Shown: positions 5,062 through 7,051 of the stretch, piece by piece
Layout of the letters: every line of letters begins with the position of its first letter
How positions within the stretch are numbered: position 1 is the stretch's first letter
Assembly: GCA_934168355.1 (NCBI GenBank)
Contig: CAKPNI010000049.1
Location: 1-7,051 of the forward strand
Length of the DNA stretch: 7,051 bases
Source of the DNA: an uncultured Clostridia bacterium
GTDB taxonomy: Bacteria; Bacillota; Clostridia; TANB77; CAG-508
Reading direction: 5' to 3'
Made by a program: the position numbers and the translations under genes
Notes under the pieces: generated by a model
What the model saw: the letters and a program-made list of their open reading frames with translations, nothing else
The model's database searches: none
Told to the model about the DNA's origin: nothing

Positions 5062-5084
5062 AAGAGAACTTCCGTCCTCTTTTT
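5057..5084 (-). terminator. Intrinsic terminator of the gatCAB operon
   Basis: On the minus strand, AAAAAGAGGAC (5084-5074) pairs with GTTCTCTTTTT (5069-5059) through 11 pairs, one of them G-U. A GGAA tetraloop of the GNRA class (5073-5070) caps the stem, and the T-run extends over seven bases (5063-5057). It starts three nucleotides after the gatB stop. The T-run overlaps the outer arm of the long repeat hairpin at 5007-5061. The stem's GGACGG/GTTCTC layout also resembles that repeat, so the terminator itself may derive from the same family. Confidence 0.88.
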
Positions 5085-5086
5085 CT

Positions 5087-6529
5087 CTACTTATTCATCT
5101 CTTCTACAAACATCTTATTTAACATTTGTGGGTTTGCTTTTCCCTTAGTTTCTTTCATAGCTTGACCAACTAAGAAACCTAAGGCTCTATCTTTTCCAGC
5201 TTTAAAATCTGCAACAGATTGTGGGTTATTTGCTAATACTTTTTGAACAACTTCTTTTATTGCACCTTCATCAGAAATTTGTATCCATCCTTTTTCTTTT
5301 ATAATTTCTTCTGGTTCTCTTGGATTTTCAAACATTTCTGTTAATACTTTTTTAGCTATACTTGAACTGATTGTTCCTTTATCTATTAAAATTACTAAGT
5401 TTGCAAGTTGTTCAGCAGTAAAAGGAATTTCTACTGGTTCCATTTCTTTTTCATTTAAGATTCTAGAAATATCAGAAATTATCCAGTTACTTACTGCTTT
5501 GTGATTACCACAAATTTTGCTTGCTTCCTCAAATAGATTTGATAAATATTTAGAAGAAACAATTATTCCTGCATCTTTTTCAGACATTTTATATTCATTT
5601 CTGTATCTTTCATATCTACTTTCAGGTAATTCTGGTAAATTGTTTTTAACATTTTCTATATATTCATCAGATAATTTAATTGCAACCAAATCTGGATCTG
5701 GGAAATATCTATAATCTTGAGCATCTTCTTTATCTCTCATTGGGAATGTCTTTCCAGAAACATCATCCCATCTTAAAGTTTCTTGCTCAATTATTCCACC
5801 ATCTTCTAGTACATCAATTTGTCTTTCTACTTCATATTCAATTGCTCTTGTTATGCTTCTAAAAGAATTCATATTTTTCATTTCTGTACGAGTTCCAAGC
5901 TTTGTGTCTGTTTTCTTTTTAACTGATACGTTTACGTCTGCTCTTAAAGAACCCTCTTGCATTTTACAGTCTGAAACTTCTATATATTCCAAAATTGATT
6001 TTAACTTTTTAAGGTATTTATCAACTTCTTCTGGTGAAGATAAATCTGGCTCTGAAACCATTTCAATTAGTGGTACACCTGCTCTATTTAAGTCAACTAA
6101 GCTTCCTCCTCCAAAATCGTCATGGTTTAATTTTCCAGCATCTTCTTCTATATGAATTCTAAGTAATCTTATTTTCTTTTTGTTTCCATCTTTATCATCT
6201 ATTTCAATATATCCATGTTCACAAAGTGGTTTGTCAAATTGTGATATTTGGTATGATTTTGGTAAATCTGGATAATAATAATTTTTTCTATCATTTTTAC
6301 TATTTCTCGATATCTCACAGTTTGTTGCCAATCCTGCCTTTACTGCATATTCAACAACTTTTTCATTCAAAACAGGTAATGTTCCTGGCATCGCCATACA
6401 TATTGGACATGTATGTGTATTTGGACTAGCTCCAAATGATGTTGGACATGAACAGAATATTTTTGTTTTTGTTGATAATTCTGCATGCACTTCTAGCCCT
6501 ATTACTACTTCATAGTCTTCTCTTGACAT
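5087..6529 (-). CDS. gatB: Asp-tRNA(Asn)/Glu-tRNA(Gln) amidotransferase subunit B
   Basis: GatB binds the misacylated tRNA and activates the Glu or Asp side chain with ATP. GatA supplies ammonia, converting the charged tRNA to Gln-tRNA(Gln) or Asn-tRNA(Asn). The 480-residue protein is full length. The N-terminal kinase-like domain shows VVIGLEVHAEL (8-18), a CxC plus CxxC zinc motif (Cys26, Cys28, Cys41, Cys44), YYYPDLPKSYQISQ (84-97), RIHIEEDAGK (124-133), the family signature LNRAGVPLIEMVSEPD (147-162) and DYRYFPDPD (272-280). The C-terminal helical and YqeY-like tail domain covers about 330-480. The ATG at 6529 has AGGAGG (6543-6538) with an 8-nt spacer. It follows gatA by 21 nt in the same operon. 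Its presence suggests that Gln-tRNA or Asn-tRNA is made by the indirect route in this organism. Confidence 0.98.
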   Translation of the reverse strand: MSREDYEVVIGLEVHAELSTKTKIFCSCPTSFGASPNTHTCPICMAMPGTLPVLNEKVVEYAVKAGLATNCEISRNSKNDRKNYYYPDLPKSYQISQFDKPLCEHGYIEIDDKDGNKKKIRLLRIHIEEDAGKLNHDDFGGGSLVDLNRAGVPLIEMVSEPDLSSPEEVDKYLKKLKSILEYIEVSDCKMQEGSLRADVNVSVKKKTDTKLGTRTEMKNMNSFRSITRAIEYEVERQIDVLEDGGIIEQETLRWDDVSGKTFPMRDKEDAQDYRYFPDPDLVAIKLSDEYIENVKNNLPELPESRYERYRNEYKMSEKDAGIIVSSKYLSNLFEEASKICGNHKAVSNWIISDISRILNEKEMEPVEIPFTAEQLANLVILIDKGTISSSIAKKVLTEMFENPREPEEIIKEKGWIQISDEGAIKEVVQKVLANNPQSVADFKAGKDRALGFLVGQAMKETKGKANPQMLNKMFVEEMNK

Positions 6530-6550
6530 TTTTGTTTCCTCCTTTTCTTA

Positions 6551-7051
6551 CTATTTTTTAAATTCTGGTCTATAATTCTCTCTAAACTTAACTTTCTGCT
6601 CAAAAGTATAAGCAGCATTTAAAATCTTTTCTTCCTCAAATTTATTACCAATCAACTGCATACCAACAGGCATACCTTCACTATCTACACCACAAGGAAT
6701 AGAAATTGCTGGAACTCCTGCAATGTTTATAGATACTGTACAAATATCTGCTAAATACATTTCTAATGGATTATTTGATTTTTCTCCAATATTGAAAGCT
6801 GTAACAGGTGAAGTTGGAGTTAAAATTACATCATATTTATCAAAAGCCTTGCTGAATTCATTTGAAACAAGAGTACGAACTTGTTGAGCTTTTTTGTAAT
6901 ATGCATCATAATAACCTGATGATAACACATAAGTTCCAAGTATGATTCTTCTTTTAACCTCTGGTCCAAATCCTTCGCTTCTAGATTTTTTGTAGATTTC
7001 TTTTAAATTAGAATATTCTGGAGTTCTATATCCATATCTTATTCCATCAAA
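6551..7051 (-). CDS. gatA: Asp-tRNA(Asn)/Glu-tRNA(Gln) amidotransferase subunit A, C-terminal part
   Basis: The gene enters from the right edge already in frame, and 166 codons plus a TAG stop are visible. GatA is the amidase subunit that releases ammonia from glutamine and channels it to GatB. The visible part holds the conserved C-terminal features. They include FDGIRYGYR (1-9 of the fragment), SRSEGFGPEVKRRIILGTY (23-41), a SGYYDAYY block (45-52), LTPTSPVTAFNIGE, the hydrophobic core INIAGVPAISIPCGVD, and MPVGMQLIG near the end. The Ser-cisSer-Lys catalytic triad and the amidase signature lie upstream, outside the window. A GTG at 6928 is an internal valine codon, not the start, because similarity continues in frame to the edge. 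The gene lies 21 nt before gatB. gatC is expected further upstream. Confidence 0.97.
   Translation of the reverse strand, partial: FDGIRYGYRTPEYSNLKEIYKKSRSEGFGPEVKRRIILGTYVLSSGYYDAYYKKAQQVRTLVSNEFSKAFDKYDVILTPTSPVTAFNIGEKSNNPLEMYLADICTVSINIAGVPAISIPCGVDSEGMPVGMQLIGNKFEEEKILNAAYTFEQKVKFRENYRPEFKK

Noticed and set aside
6551..6928. Separate small gene starting at the GTG at 6928
   Set aside because: The reading frame and GatA similarity continue without a break to the right edge (7051), so the GTG is an internal valine codon.

Overview
The window is a visibly AT-rich stretch of chromosome from a low-GC Gram-positive bacterium, most likely a member of the Clostridia. The signs are the strong AGGAGG-type ribosome binding sites, frequent TTG starts (rimP, murD and the incoming ylxR), a Firmicutes-type short NusA, the rimP-nusA-ylxR order and a GatCAB amidotransferase operon. 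Almost everything lies on the minus strand, so the text order by transcription runs from high to low coordinates. The only plus-strand gene I can support is a 26-codon micro-ORF.

Layout by transcription on the minus strand. (1) 7051-5087: the 3' third of gatA, then gatB, closed by a clear intrinsic terminator. The A/T tract of this terminator is shared with a 55-nt, almost perfect hairpin repeat. (2) 4973-4417: a good sigma-A-type promoter and a small single-pass membrane protein of unknown function, ending at a bidirectional terminator. (3) 4297-4217 (plus strand): an Asn/Lys-rich micro-ORF with a perfect ribosome binding site, divergent from murD and convergent with the membrane protein gene. 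(4) 4144-2658: murD with its own promoter, followed by two tandem terminator hairpins. (5) 2540-1920: an unrecognised protein with a Tyr/Asn-rich head and a Pro/Arg-rich tail. (6) 1885 to the left edge: a well-formed promoter, a leader hairpin, then rimP, nusA and the first seven codons of ylxR. This is the conserved ribosome-maturation/transcription operon.

The recognised genes are core housekeeping functions: tRNA-dependent amidation (GatA, GatB), peptidoglycan precursor synthesis (MurD), 30S maturation (RimP) and transcription elongation/termination (NusA).

The least ordinary material is between the genes. A family of short, hairpin-forming repeats with a GG(GG)AC-N-GTTC core appears in three separate intergenic regions (1239-1315, 4301-4359, 5007-5084), and one of these is inside the rimP-nusA operon. 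Together with the micro-ORF and two uncharacterised proteins, these are the parts most worth a second look. I see no transposase, phage gene, CRISPR array, rRNA or tRNA.
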